A stretch of DNA of 64,000 nt from Haliscomenobacter sp040403615 (GCF_040403615.1 NZ_JBBAKG010000001.1:119399-183398); one strand, 5' to 3'. Positions 15,961-22,675 are shown, counted from the stretch's first letter. Notes: generated by a model from the letters alone, not told the origin. Numbers and translations: made by a program.

Positions 15961-16537
15961 GTTCTTTTTTGGCCTTGGTAATAATATCTTCTATGGAGAC
16001 TTTGACTAAATCTATGTCTTTGCAAAGATACAGTTCTGCTATCACTTGTTTTTTTAAATTTTGAACAAGTGTGTCATGCTGATTTTCTTCAAAATCAAAA
16101 ATAGCTATCATAAACTGTTTGATTCTCCAGCCAAATATATTGCTGGCGGTGATTTGATCAAGTAATTTTAGATAGTACCAGCACACCTGTAGATATTGTT
16201 TTTCCTTTGATACGTCAAGATCATTGTGACGTTCTAATAGATGTTCAGCATTGACTACAAAATTTGCATAATTTTCTATCTGAGTTGGTGCTAGTTGTTC
16301 ACTAGGCAACGTCCAGTTTTCGCAACATGAATTATCTATTAGATTTTTGCAGTAGTTGTCTGCAGTCTCAAGATTGACCATGAACAATGGATATCGTCCG
16401 GACGCAATTAACGCAATATCTCGAGCATGTTGAATACTGTTTACCGTCAACAGAAACTGATTCAACATTGGCTGAAAAAGTCCAATGTGACAATCACCAG
16501 GACTTGCAGGAACTCCGTAATCAAATGGTTCAAGCAT
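15944..16537 (-). CDS. Unknown partner of the PP-loop gene
   Basis: 197 residues from ATG 16537, helical and Cys/Trp-containing, no recognised domain. The longer frame would run into tRNA-Gly, so the internal start is preferred although its ribosome site is weak. Translational overlap with the asparagine synthase-like gene suggests a shared task, perhaps supplying or binding its substrate. Confidence 0.6.
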   Translation of the reverse strand: MLEPFDYGVPASPGDCHIGLFQPMLNQFLLTVNSIQHARDIALIASGRYPLFMVNLETADNYCKNLIDNSCCENWTLPSEQLAPTQIENYANFVVNAEHLLERHNDLDVSKEKQYLQVCWYYLKLLDQITASNIFGWRIKQFMIAIFDFEENQHDTLVQNLKKQVIAELYLCKDIDLVKVSIEDIITKAKKEHDLVF

Positions 16538-16553
16538 TGTTATTTCTTTTGTA

Positions 16554-16627
16554 TGGAGCGGGTGAAGAGAATCGAACTCTCGTCGTAACGTTGGCAACGT
16601 TCTGCTCTACCATTGAGCTACACCCGC
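16554..16627 (-). tRNA. tRNA-Gly (GCC)
   Basis: Acceptor GCGGGTG/CACCCGC type pairing, anticodon loop TTGCCAA, T-loop TTCGATT, encoded CCA with discriminator T. Its 5' end overlaps the 3' end of the HNH gene by 21 bases. Confidence 0.9.
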
Positions 16628-17035
16628 TTGTTTTAAAAATACACTGTTGTCTGCTTGGCTGGCACAGTTTGGGCACAGCAGTTGCAAATTGTTTGGAGCA
16701 TTGTTGTTGATGTTGCCATCTGAGTGTCGCAGTACAAATTGCAAGGGGCGACCCAGATAGCTGTTGATGTTGCAGCATTCACACCGTTGTTCTCGAATCA
16801 CTGCCGAATCGGCACTGCGCTGTTTACGTTGTTCTACCACATCAGTGGCCTTGACAGCCACAGGCACAGATTCAATAGCCTTTGCCAACTGTTGCAGTTT
16901 GAATGGCATCAGACTCTTGCGACTAGCATCATCTGCTTGACATTTTATACTGCAAAAGCCCGGCGTAGATCGTTCCTGTGTCCAGGAGTAACGATCTCTG
17001 CAATGTTCGCAATAATAAGTTTGATACACAGTCAT
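16607..17035 (-). CDS. HNH endonuclease-like protein
   Basis: 142 residues with an N-terminal zinc knuckle (CEHC, FCSIKC) and a C-terminal HNH-like core: CECC, then RHSDGNINNNAPNNL and LCPNC. Such nucleases in phages often act as homing enzymes near tRNA or gene borders. Its last codons run into tRNA-Gly. A GATAAATA motif lies four bases before the ATG, which suggests late, leaderless expression. Confidence 0.75.
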   Translation of the reverse strand: MTVYQTYYCEHCRDRYSWTQERSTPGFCSIKCQADDASRKSLMPFKLQQLAKAIESVPVAVKATDVVEQRKQRSADSAVIREQRCECCNINSYLGRPLQFVLRHSDGNINNNAPNNLQLLCPNCASQADNSVFLKQAGVAQW

Positions 17036-17039
17036 TAAG

Positions 17040-17047
17040 TATTTATC
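17040..17047 (-). promoter_or_regulatory. T4-like late promoter motif GATAAATA
   Basis: GATAAATA followed by CTTA and the HNH start codon at 17035. Confidence 0.45.
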
Positions 17048-17063
17048 TCAAACATCACAGGCG

Positions 17064-17534
17064 TCAAGCTACCTTGAGGCTACGAAATCTGTCAGCAGCA
17101 TAACTGGCAGCAAAGGCCTCGGGCTTGACAAAAGGAACCACATTGCATGTGCCCTTGATGTAGCCCACGGCCTGGCTGATAACACAGCTGGAACCGTGCA
17201 TTTCGTTGGGGTTGATGTCAAGATGTACTTCCACATCGCGACCATCCAGCACTTCAGCCAGTCTAAGATACAGTTCAGAAACCTTGTAGACTTCGGTCAT
17301 GAGTCGCATGGCAGGTTTGCCAGGCTTGGAGTCATAGTCACGTTCGCGCTGTACTTCACCAAACAGTTTACAGCCATTGTTGCCGTTGATATGCACAACA
17401 ATAACCAGCACATAGTCAGCATGCCATGCACCGTTGATTTTCACACGTTCACTGTCACAGCCCAGATAAATTTTTGTTTCTGGTGTCTGTGCTGCAATAA
17501 ACGCGGCCACCTGGGCAATATCAATTTTTCTCAT
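17064..17534 (-). CDS. RNase H-like protein (DUF458/YkuK type)
   Basis: 156 residues. YLGCDSERV near residue 23, a following YVLVIVVHI strand, and later DVEVHLDINPN give the acidic positions expected of the RNase H-like fold of the YkuK family. The activity of that family is not established. It starts just downstream (minus strand) of the tRNA at 17549. Confidence 0.65.
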   Translation of the reverse strand: MRKIDIAQVAAFIAAQTPETKIYLGCDSERVKINGAWHADYVLVIVVHINGNNGCKLFGEVQRERDYDSKPGKPAMRLMTEVYKVSELYLRLAEVLDGRDVEVHLDINPNEMHGSSCVISQAVGYIKGTCNVVPFVKPEAFAASYAADRFRSLKVA

Positions 17535-17548
17535 TTGTTTCTTTCTTT

Positions 17549-17627
17549 TGGTACCACGCCTCGGAGTCGAACCGAGAGAACTCTTCCTTTTGAGAGAAGC
17601 GACTTTGCCAGATTTGTCCAGCGGGGC
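17549..17627 (-). tRNA. tRNA, anticodon CAA (Leu-like), short variable loop
   Basis: T-arm CTCGG/CCGAG with loop TTCGACT, encoded CCA, anticodon loop CTCAAAA. The anticodon would read Leu UUG, but the variable loop is only about six bases whereas bacterial tRNA-Leu is class II. One acceptor pair (position 4) is mismatched. Identity is uncertain. Confidence 0.6.
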
Positions 17628-17629
17628 TT

Positions 17630-18178
17630 TTAGTAATTGTATCTCTGACCAAATCCTTTTGGATCAGCTTCATGGGCTTGAATAGCTTGAGTGATGGCTT
17701 GTACCACAAACTCGTTGAATGTGATGTCAAGATCATGTGCAGCCTTCATGTACGTTAACAGTTCTTCATCAGTGAATTCCACTGGTACCTGTACACGGGT
17801 ATCGTATTCTTCACCAGCCTTGATAGCCAAGACTTTTTGCATGAAGTCGTCATCTACTTCAAGATCAACATAGTTGACCGCGTCCCAGGCTTCATTCATG
17901 TTAACACCGCGATTCTTTGCTTCTTTTTCATGCTTTTTCACATAGTCAGGATTGATCATTCGGTAAGCACGATCGAGAGTGTAGTCGCACACGCTGACTT
18001 CATAGACCTTTTGGCTCCGGGTGCTGAACACAATATTGGCACTCCAGCCGCCGGCGCCATGCACGCCATTCCAGGAACTCAGCTGATAGCTGTTGGGTCC
18101 AAAGCACTGCCAGCCATAGGTGTCGCCTTCGGTGATCCGGTAGTCCACCAGTTCCATAAATTCTTTCATACTCAACAT
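17630..18178 (-). CDS. Conserved phage protein with RHH-like C-terminus
   Basis: 182 residues from ATG 18178 with AGGAG upstream. The N-terminal part (YRITEGDTYGWQCFGPNSY) is typical of uncharacterised proteins of T4-like phages. The C-terminal stretch (VPVEFTDEELLTYMKAAHDL then DITFNEFVVQAI) resembles ribbon-helix-helix or HicB-type DNA-binding segments. Function not known; DNA binding is inference. Confidence 0.75.
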   Translation of the reverse strand: MLSMKEFMELVDYRITEGDTYGWQCFGPNSYQLSSWNGVHGAGGWSANIVFSTRSQKVYEVSVCDYTLDRAYRMINPDYVKKHEKEAKNRGVNMNEAWDAVNYVDLEVDDDFMQKVLAIKAGEEYDTRVQVPVEFTDEELLTYMKAAHDLDITFNEFVVQAITQAIQAHEADPKGFGQRYNY

Positions 18179-18179
18179 G

Positions 18180-18596
18180 TTATACTCCTGATTGTTTGCG
18201 TGATTCACGCAGGTTATGATGTGTGTTGCACAAGGTCTTGAGCCAGCCACCATGGCGCAGTACGCCCGATGCTCCGCACTCTTCGCAGGCATGACTTGCC
18301 CAGGCTGCTGCCATGGTCACCATACCGCTGATCTCATCGTCGCCGCCATCGTAGTAGAAACGCAGGCCGCCAAATTTTTCTTTGATCTGTGTCACTGTCA
18401 CTTGAGGCACCGCGTCTGACTGCCGGTTCTTCCAGTCAACATGATGTTGGATACTAGCGCACAGGCTGGCAATAATGGGCCACCATCCGGCAGCACATTC
18501 AATGCCACCGTATTTGCCCGCAAACATCTGAGGATAAGTGGTTTCCAGCTGCTTGACGAAAGCATCGTATTCTTGATATTCCAGATCTTGATCCAT
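18180..18596 (-). CDS. Conserved phage protein with zinc-binding Cys motif
   Basis: 138 residues from ATG 18596 (AAAGGA upstream); a longer form from 18674 would overlap the upstream stop as ATGA and is possible. Signature blocks IKEKFGGLRFYYDGGDD and CEECGASG-x8-LKTLCNTHH suggest a zinc site. Proteins of this type are widespread in phages and bacteria without known function. Confidence 0.75.
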   Translation of the reverse strand: MDQDLEYQEYDAFVKQLETTYPQMFAGKYGGIECAAGWWPIIASLCASIQHHVDWKNRQSDAVPQVTVTQIKEKFGGLRFYYDGGDDEISGMVTMAAAWASHACEECGASGVLRHGGWLKTLCNTHHNLRESRKQSGV

Positions 18597-18670
18597 TGGT
18601 AATTCCTTTGCTGTGATAGCGATAGCGGCCTGATCAAGCGCACTGATCATTGCGGGATTGTTCCATTCCA

Positions 18671-18895
18671 TCATCGTCGTGTGGCACCAATTCTGCTGGC
18701 CTTGTTCCAGTCGTAGTCAACACCATCGGGGCACTTGCCATTTCGAACTGTGTCCACACCAAATACACCGCACACTTCAAAGTCCGGACCTCGAATAGTC
18801 ACAAACATGCCAACGATTCGGGCAAAGCTGATAGCTTCGCTTAGTGAAGGACATGAGTTAAGTGGTAGTCCAGATTTGCTGATTACTTTGTACAT
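18671..18895 (-). CDS. Small phage protein from a leaderless promoter
   Basis: 74 residues from ATG 18895, beginning MYKVISKSGLPLNSCPS. No family recognised. The promoter -10 ends six bases before the ATG, so the mRNA should start at or next to the start codon. Confidence 0.65.
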   Translation of the reverse strand: MYKVISKSGLPLNSCPSLSEAISFARIVGMFVTIRGPDFEVCGVFGVDTVRNGKCPDGVDYDWNKASRIGATRR

Positions 18896-18901
18896 GATTT
18901 C

Positions 18902-18930
18902 ATTATACAGTATTTGTGACTTGTTGTCAA
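18902..18930 (-). promoter_or_regulatory. Consensus sigma70 promoter, leaderless
   Basis: TTGACA (18930-18925), 17-base spacer, TATAAT (18907-18902): both hexamers match consensus. Predicted start at the ATG at 18895. Confidence 0.85.
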
Positions 18931-18936
18931 ATGATT

Positions 18937-19021
18937 TGGTGCCCCAGGTCGGACTCGAACCGACACGCCACAAGGACATGAGTTTCTAAGACTCACACGG
19001 CTACCATTACGTCACCGGGGC
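18937..19021 (-). tRNA. tRNA-Leu (TAG)
   Basis: Class II tRNA, 85 bases with CCA. Acceptor GCCCCGG/CTGGGGC, anticodon loop CTTAGAA, long variable arm, T-loop TTCGAGT. Confidence 0.92.
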
Positions 19022-19027
19022 ATTATT

Positions 19028-19103
19028 TGGTGCAACCTGTAGGAATCGAACCTACTTCAATACCTCTTCAGGGTACCGCTATAACCATATCAGCTAAAGT
19101 TGC
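19028..19103 (-). tRNA. tRNA-Phe (GAA)
   Basis: Acceptor GCAACTT/AGGTTGC, anticodon loop CTGAAGA, T-loop TTCGATT, encoded CCA. Confidence 0.92.
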
Positions 19104-19110
19104 ATGTTGT

Positions 19111-19201
19111 TGGCGGAAGGCTAGAGAGTTGAACTCTAAAGGCGCTATTAACGCTCGGCTGTTTTCAAGACAGATCCCATCGCCAGTTGGGTTGGCCTTC
19201 C
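19111..19201 (-). tRNA. tRNA-Ser (TGA)
   Basis: Class II tRNA. Acceptor GGAAGGC/GCCTTCC, anticodon loop CTTGAAA, long variable arm, discriminator G, encoded CCA. Confidence 0.92.
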
Positions 19202-19207
19202 GTTGAT

Positions 19208-19285
19208 TGGAGCACAGGGTGAGATTTGAACTCACGGTTTTTCAGATTTGCAATCTGGTGCGTTGGGCCGCTCCGCCACCTGTGC
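19208..19285 (-). tRNA. tRNA-Cys (GCA)
   Basis: Acceptor GCACAGG/CCTGTGC, anticodon loop TTGCAAA, discriminator T as expected for Cys, encoded CCA. Confidence 0.9.
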
Positions 19286-19292
19286 ATGTTGT

Positions 19293-19366
19293 TGGTCTCT
19301 CGAGAGTGAATCGAACACTCGTCATATGGTCCCAAACCATAAATTCTACCATTAAACTACCGAGAG
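19293..19366 (-). tRNA. tRNA-Pro (TGG)
   Basis: Acceptor CTCTCGG/TCGAGAG (C1-G72 as in Pro), anticodon loop TTTGGGA, T-loop TTCGATT, encoded CCA. Confidence 0.92.
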
Positions 19367-19372
19367 AAAATC

Positions 19373-19446
19373 TGGTACCTCGTGACAGAATCGAACTGCC
19401 GTCTGCGCCGTGTAAAAGCGCGGCCCTACCATTAGACGAACAAGGC
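19373..19446 (-). tRNA. tRNA-Val (TAC)
   Basis: Acceptor GCCTTGT/ACGAGGT, anticodon stem GCGCT/GGCGC with loop TTTACAC, encoded CCA. Confidence 0.9.
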
Positions 19447-19531
19447 ATAAATTAGTCGCACACAACTTGTCCTATTATACTCCGTGTGCTATGGAGAGTT
19501 TGGGAGCGAGTACTAGTCGCTTAAATACTTG

Positions 19532-19696
19532 ATGCACACATATGACAACATCACCGCAAGTGGACTACATATCCACTTGAGCATGAGCAATCACAATACC
19601 TGTTACATCTTTGTGAATGATATCTTCAGCAAACGATTGATCTTGCGTTTCTTCAACGACACAGATGCAGCACTGGAGTTCATCAACCGCTTTTGA
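19532..19696 (+). CDS. 54-residue plus-strand protein
   Basis: A plus-strand frame in the tRNA array, beginning MHTYDNITASGLHIH and ending LRFFNDTDAALEFINRF. Composition looks like a real globular protein, but the ribosome site is weak and no family is known. It ends one base before tRNA-Ile, which is on the other strand. Confidence 0.5.
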   Translation: MHTYDNITASGLHIHLSMSNHNTCYIFVNDIFSKRLILRFFNDTDAALEFINRF

Positions 19697-19697
19697 T

Positions 19698-19771
19698 TGG
19701 TAGCCTGTCCGGGTAACGATCCTGGGTCGCTCGATTATCGGTCGAGTGCTCTGCCATTGAGCTAACGGGCT
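19698..19771 (-). tRNA. tRNA-Ile (GAT), atypical
   Basis: Anticodon stem CTCGA/TCGAG is perfect, loop CCGATAA, encoded CCA. Position 33 is C rather than U, the T-loop is ATCGTTA and one acceptor pair is mismatched, so it may work poorly or be decaying. Confidence 0.65.
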
Positions 19772-19781
19772 ATACTAATAC

Positions 19782-19859
19782 TGGCAGGGGAAATGGGATT
19801 CGAACCCATGATGACGATTTCAAAGACCGTTGCCTTAGACCGGGCTAGGCGATTCCCCA
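19782..19859 (-). tRNA. tRNA-Gln (TTG)
   Basis: Acceptor TGGGGAA/TTCCCCT with an unpaired first position (weak 1-72 is a Gln identity trait), D-stem GCCT/AGGC, anticodon loop CTTTGAA, encoded CCA. Confidence 0.88.
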
Positions 19860-19869
19860 ACAAACTGCT

Positions 19870-19944
19870 TGGTGGTGATAGAAGGTATCGATCCTTCCTC
19901 CTCGGCTTATGAAGCCGGTGCGCATCCGTCTACGCCATATCACC
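19870..19944 (-). tRNA. tRNA with CAT anticodon (Met or Ile2)
   Basis: Acceptor GGTGATA/TATCACC, anticodon loop TTCATAA, T-loop ATCGATA, encoded CCA. Elongator Met or lysidine-type Ile cannot be told apart here. Confidence 0.88.
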
Positions 19945-19990
19945 AAACTGGGTTGACCAATGGGTAATAACATCCATAAAACGTCAAAGG

Positions 19991-20061
19991 GGTGACCACT
20001 GAGAATTGAACTCAGATAAGCGGAATCACAATCCACGACTTTACCATTAAGCTATGGCCAC
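19991..20061 (-). tRNA. tRNA-His (GTG)
   Basis: Acceptor GTGGCCA/TGGTCAC, anticodon loop TTGTGAT, C73 as expected for His. CCA is not encoded (CCT follows) and the base before G1 is T, so the usual G-1 is not evident. Confidence 0.85.
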
Positions 20062-20091
20062 ACCTTTGAGGTCTTACAATTATCAAAATAA

Positions 20092-20226
20092 AACCATAAG
20101 GAAACACTCTGCGGCGCTTGAATCCCAGACAGCCCTGCTCTTCCTGGCACCTCCGGACCGTTCTGCAGAATAAGTCCGGTTTAGTGTTGTTCCAGTGTAG
20201 CTGTTACAGAATGTTTTCTTATGGTG
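20092..20226 (-). ncRNA. Candidate structured RNA, long nested hairpin
   Basis: No reading frame. The ends form a 14-position stem with one mismatch (ACCATAAG-A-AAACA with TGTTT-C-CTTATGGT). Inside it nest CTG/CAG, ACAGC/GCTGT, CTGG/CCAG and CCGGAC/GTCCGG, closing on a loop that holds TTCTGCAGAA. Its first bases coincide with A73-CCA of tRNA-Lys, so folding and tRNA processing may compete. No known RNA family is recognised. Confidence 0.5.
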
Positions 20227-20295
20227 AGACCGGAAGGTACTGCCCCTTCTTAGTCGGATTAAAAGTCCGATACTTTACTTTTAAGTTACGATCCC
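20222..20295 (-). tRNA. tRNA-Lys (TTT) with non-canonical D- and T-loops
   Basis: All four stems pair: acceptor GGGATCG/CGGTCTC, D ACTT/AAGT, anticodon TCGGA/TCCGA with loop CTTTTAA, T GAAGG/CCTTC; CCA is encoded. But the D-loop (AAAAGTA) has no GG and the T-loop (GGCAGTA) lacks TTC, so the normal elbow contact cannot form. Confidence 0.75.
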
Positions 20296-20298
20296 ATG

Positions 20299-20373
20299 TG
20301 GTCCCTCCACCAAGATTTGAACTTGGACGTCACGGATTAAGAGTACGGCATGCTGCCATAACATCTTGAAGGG
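20299..20373 (-). tRNA. tRNA-like, anticodon CTT (Lys)
   Basis: Acceptor CCCTTCA/TGGAGGG and T-arm CCAAG/CTTGG pair well and CCA is encoded. The anticodon loop reads CTCTTAA, but the anticodon stem has two mismatches and C1-G72 is unusual for Lys. Confidence 0.6.
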
Positions 20374-20487
20374 TTGGTATGTAAAATTGTCTTTCACGTG
20401 CCAACCCGGACCTACCTGGGATCTGGAGTTGACACTATAGTTTACGACTTTTTCGTTTCATATAGTTCTTTCAAAGGTTAAAATTAT
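20374..20487 (-). other. tRNA spacer with two hairpins
   Basis: No gene seen. One hairpin pairs GTGTCAAC with GTTGGCAC; a second pairs ACTATA with TATAGT around ACGA/TCGT. These may be processing signals or a small RNA. Confidence 0.4.
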
Positions 20488-20561
20488 TGGTGCCCCACGA
20501 CAGAATCGAACTGCCATCACAGGATTACAAAACCAGTGTACTGCCATTGTACTAGTAGGGC
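20488..20561 (-). tRNA. tRNA-Thr (TGT)
   Basis: Acceptor GCCCTAC/GTGGGGC, T-loop TTCGATT, encoded CCA, anticodon loop TTTGTAA. The anticodon stem has two T-T mismatches. Confidence 0.8.
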
Positions 20562-20613
20562 AAAAAAGAAAAATCCAGGGACCTAACTCGTCAAGGGAGA
20601 GTATGGATTTGTT

Positions 20614-20694
20614 TGGCTCCACGACTAGGACTCGAACCTAGCTAGCTTTCGCACAGATTAACAGTCTGCTGCCACACCCGGCGGCTCTCGTGGA
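20614..20694 (-). tRNA. tRNA-Asn (GTT)
   Basis: Acceptor TCCACGA/TCGTGGA, anticodon loop CTGTTAA, discriminator G, encoded CCA; the variable loop is about 11 bases, longer than usual. Confidence 0.9.
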
Positions 20695-20703
20695 ATAAAT
20701 TGT

Positions 20704-20793
20704 TGGCGGAACGAAAGAGACTCGAACTCTTAAAGCGGCTTTCACCACTCGACGGATTAGCAATCCGCTCCAATACCATTATGGGACCGTTCC
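20704..20793 (-). tRNA. tRNA-Ser (GCT)
   Basis: Class II tRNA of 90 bases. Acceptor GGAACGG/TCGTTCC, anticodon loop TTGCTAA, long variable arm, encoded CCA. Confidence 0.92.
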
Positions 20794-20941
20794 AGGAAAA
20801 TACTTAGCAGCTTGTGTGCTGCTGAAAAAATTTAACGTGGAGCCTTTCACTTGCCACGATTGGTACATCAAAGTACTTGAAGGTTACGCCCAACCTCTAA
20901 GAATAATTTAGTCCAAGCATACTAACAATAAGTAGATTACT

Positions 20942-21712
20942 ATGGAAAAAATCCAATATCTGTCATCGAATGCTAAACTTTTTAAAAACAAAACAGTTTT
21001 AGATCTAGCTTGCCATACTGGAAAATCTACAAAAATAATTTCTGAACTAGGTGCCAAACATGTTTATGCAGTTGATGTGAGACCTGAATTAATCAACAAG
21101 GCGCAGCAAGAACTTGATGTCAGCAATGTAGAATTTATTGTTGGGGACATAACTGATTATCAGCTATTACCGGGTCTAGTATCAAACAGCAATATAGTTA
21201 CTTGTTTTGGCGTATTGTATCATTTGTTTGATCATTTCAGATTCTTCTCACATGTTTTGAAATCCAATATTGAATATGTGTTATTTGAAACTGAATTTGG
21301 TACAGAGTCTCTTAATCCATTGATGGACTGGGGGTTTGAAGTCACTGATCAGATCTTGCACGGTCATCATAAAGATTTAAAAATCATACCCAATGGCACT
21401 CCTAATCTATCGTGGATTTTACAATCGGCTGATATTTTTGGATTCAAGTGCGACTGGATTGAGTTTTACGGAAACAAAACATCAAAAAATCGCAAAGAAA
21501 TTACCTCTGAAGAATATTTAACAATTGCCGGCCCCGACTGGCCTTCATATTTTGAAATAATATCAAACAATCCTATTCTAGATTTTGTTGAAGATGAAAT
21601 TTCACAATTTTTGCATAGTTTCACCACGAGGAGAATGATAATTAGATTATATAATTCTAATTTGATAAACTCAACTCCATTAGCATTGCAGAACATATAC
21701 CAATGGGCTTGA
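20942..21712 (+). CDS. SAM-dependent methyltransferase (plus strand, AT-rich)
   Basis: 256 residues. Motif I VLDLACHTGKST (about 19-30), an acidic VYAVDVRPEL end of strand 2 and a VTCFGVLYHLFDH segment mark a class I methyltransferase. It lies on the plus strand inside the minus-strand tRNA array and is richer in A/T and Lys/Ile/Asn codons than its neighbours, which suggests recent acquisition. Its stop is two bases from tRNA-Tyr. Substrate unknown; small-molecule or sugar methylation is a guess. Confidence 0.8.
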   Translation: MEKIQYLSSNAKLFKNKTVLDLACHTGKSTKIISELGAKHVYAVDVRPELINKAQQELDVSNVEFIVGDITDYQLLPGLVSNSNIVTCFGVLYHLFDHFRFFSHVLKSNIEYVLFETEFGTESLNPLMDWGFEVTDQILHGHHKDLKIIPNGTPNLSWILQSADIFGFKCDWIEFYGNKTSKNRKEITSEEYLTIAGPDWPSYFEIISNNPILDFVEDEISQFLHSFTTRRMIIRLYNSNLINSTPLALQNIYQWA

Positions 21713-21714
21713 CC

Positions 21715-21803
21715 TGGTGGAAGTGGTAGGACTCGAACCTACAACGTTTCTTATGTGGCGGATTTACAGTCCGTTGCCTTCAACCAATTCAGCACACACT
21801 TCC
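21715..21803 (-). tRNA. tRNA-Tyr (GTA)
   Basis: Class II tRNA. Acceptor GGAAGTG/CACTTCC, anticodon loop CTGTAAA, long variable arm, encoded CCA. Confidence 0.92.
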
Positions 21804-21808
21804 TAATC

Positions 21809-21883
21809 TGGTGGAGGATAAGAGAATCGAACTCTTTTGACCTACGTGCAAGGCAGGCATAATACCCAGTATATGAATCCCCC
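21809..21883 (-). tRNA. tRNA-Ala (TGC)
   Basis: Acceptor GGGGGAT/ATCCTCC, anticodon stem CCTGC/GTAGG with loop CTTGCAC, T-loop TTCGATT, encoded CCA. Confidence 0.9.
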
Positions 21884-21890
21884 GTTATCT

Positions 21891-21967
21891 TGGTCGGTCC
21901 TGACGGATTTGAACCGCCAACTTCTAGTTTCGAAGACTAGCACTCTATCCAATTGAGTTAAGGACCG
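21891..21967 (-). tRNA. tRNA-Arg (TCG)
   Basis: Acceptor CGGTCCT/AGGACCG, D-stem ACTC/GAGT, anticodon stem CTAGT/ACTAG with loop CTTCGAA, encoded CCA. Confidence 0.92.
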
Positions 21968-22223
21968 ATACATGGCGTACCGCCAGGGATTTGAACCCCG
22001 AACCGCTGGTTTTGGAGACCAGAACTCTGCCAGTTGAGCTAGCGATACAAAATTTTTTACACACTGTCTGCGGCATCTCAGCCTGTATCAGCTCAATGTG
22101 TGTATCAAAGCACTCTTCATGGATGAACCCACGTGTCTCCCGACGGATAGAGAATGCTTTGATACGATCTAATTTTTCCTCCCACAAGAGGGAGTCCATC
22201 CTAGTCGCCGCCCGTTTGCCCAT
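21945..22223 (-). CDS. Putative protein overlapping tRNA-Trp
   Basis: The first 58 codons (starting MGKRAATRMDSLLWEEK, charged and helical) look like a real protein, but the frame then runs through all of tRNA-Trp and into tRNA-Arg before a stop. Either a gene lost its 3' end to the tRNA array or the frame is chance. No good ribosome site is seen. Confidence 0.35.
   Translation of the reverse strand: MGKRAATRMDSLLWEEKLDRIKAFSIRRETRGFIHEECFDTHIELIQAEMPQTVCKKFCIASSTGRVLVSKTSGSGFKSLAVRHVSVLNSIG
21973..22048 (-). tRNA. tRNA-Trp (CCA)
   Basis: Acceptor GTATCGC/GCGGTAC, anticodon stem CTGGT/ACCAG with loop CTCCAAA, T-loop TTCAAAT, discriminator G, encoded CCA. Confidence 0.93.
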
Positions 22224-22277
22224 GTTTTAAGTGCAGGCTAGGTCCTCGTTACCTATACACACTATCTAACGCTTTAA

Positions 22278-22313
22278 AGAAAAAACCCTGGAGTTTTTAG
22301 TTCCAGGGTCTTT
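22278..22313 (-). terminator. Rho-independent terminator
   Basis: An 8-bp stem (ACCCTGGA with TCCAGGGT) with a 9-base loop, followed on the minus strand by TTTTTTC. It closes the 42-residue gene unit. Confidence 0.85.
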
Positions 22314-22335
22314 TGAATTTTGTGATTTAACTGAG

Positions 22336-22464
22336 TTAAATATCACACCTCTCAACTGATCCTGGAACGCCTGGAATACTATTCATGCGACCATACGCAT
22401 GTGACCAGGCGGATGCCTGTGTAAACATGGGTTTCGTCAACAGTGAACAGAGAGTTGTTTTCAT
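22336..22464 (-). CDS. 42-residue stand-alone gene
   Basis: A perfect small unit: consensus promoter (22475-22503), AGGA six bases before ATG 22464, frame of 42 codons (MKTTLCSLLTKPMFTQASAW at the start) and a terminator 23 bases after the stop. No family recognised. Its isolation inside a tRNA array and strong promoter suggest an early host-takeover peptide; that is inference. Confidence 0.7.
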   Translation of the reverse strand: MKTTLCSLLTKPMFTQASAWSHAYGRMNSIPGVPGSVERCDI

Positions 22465-22474
22465 CTTAAATCCT

Positions 22475-22503
22475 ATTATATTTTATTTATCATTTAGTGT
22501 CAA
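22475..22503 (-). promoter_or_regulatory. Consensus sigma70 promoter
   Basis: TTGACA (22503-22498), 17-base spacer, TATAAT (22480-22475). Both hexamers are exact consensus. A GATAAATA-like stretch lies within the spacer. Confidence 0.88.
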
Positions 22504-22550
22504 CCACTAAAGATAACTTCGTGTGAAGTATTCCTACTTCACGGCCAAAA

Positions 22551-22624
22551 TGGTTGCGGGTGACAGATTTGAACTGCCGATGCTCCTGGCTTATGAGACC
22601 GGAGTGGTGACCACCCTACCCGCT
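22551..22624 (-). tRNA. Initiator-like tRNA-fMet (CAT), short D-arm
   Basis: The 3' end CCCGC-A-A-CCA with an unpaired 1-72 position and anticodon loop CTCATAA are initiator traits. The D-region is about four bases short (GTGG/CCAC with a tiny loop, no GG), and one anticodon-stem pair is mismatched. It has its own promoter. Confidence 0.7.
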
Positions 22625-22646
22625 TAATTATTTATCCTATGCGTGT

Positions 22647-22675
22647 ATTATGCAACACATTTGATTTGTTGTCAA
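22647..22675 (-). promoter_or_regulatory. Sigma70-like promoter of tRNA-fMet
   Basis: TTGACA (22675-22670), 17-base spacer, CATAAT (22652-22647), about 23 bases before the tRNA 5' end. A GATAAATA motif sits between. Confidence 0.75.

Noticed and set aside
20821..20860. Terminator AGCAGC/GCTGCT near 20825
   Set aside because: The stem is good but neither strand has a proper T run after it.
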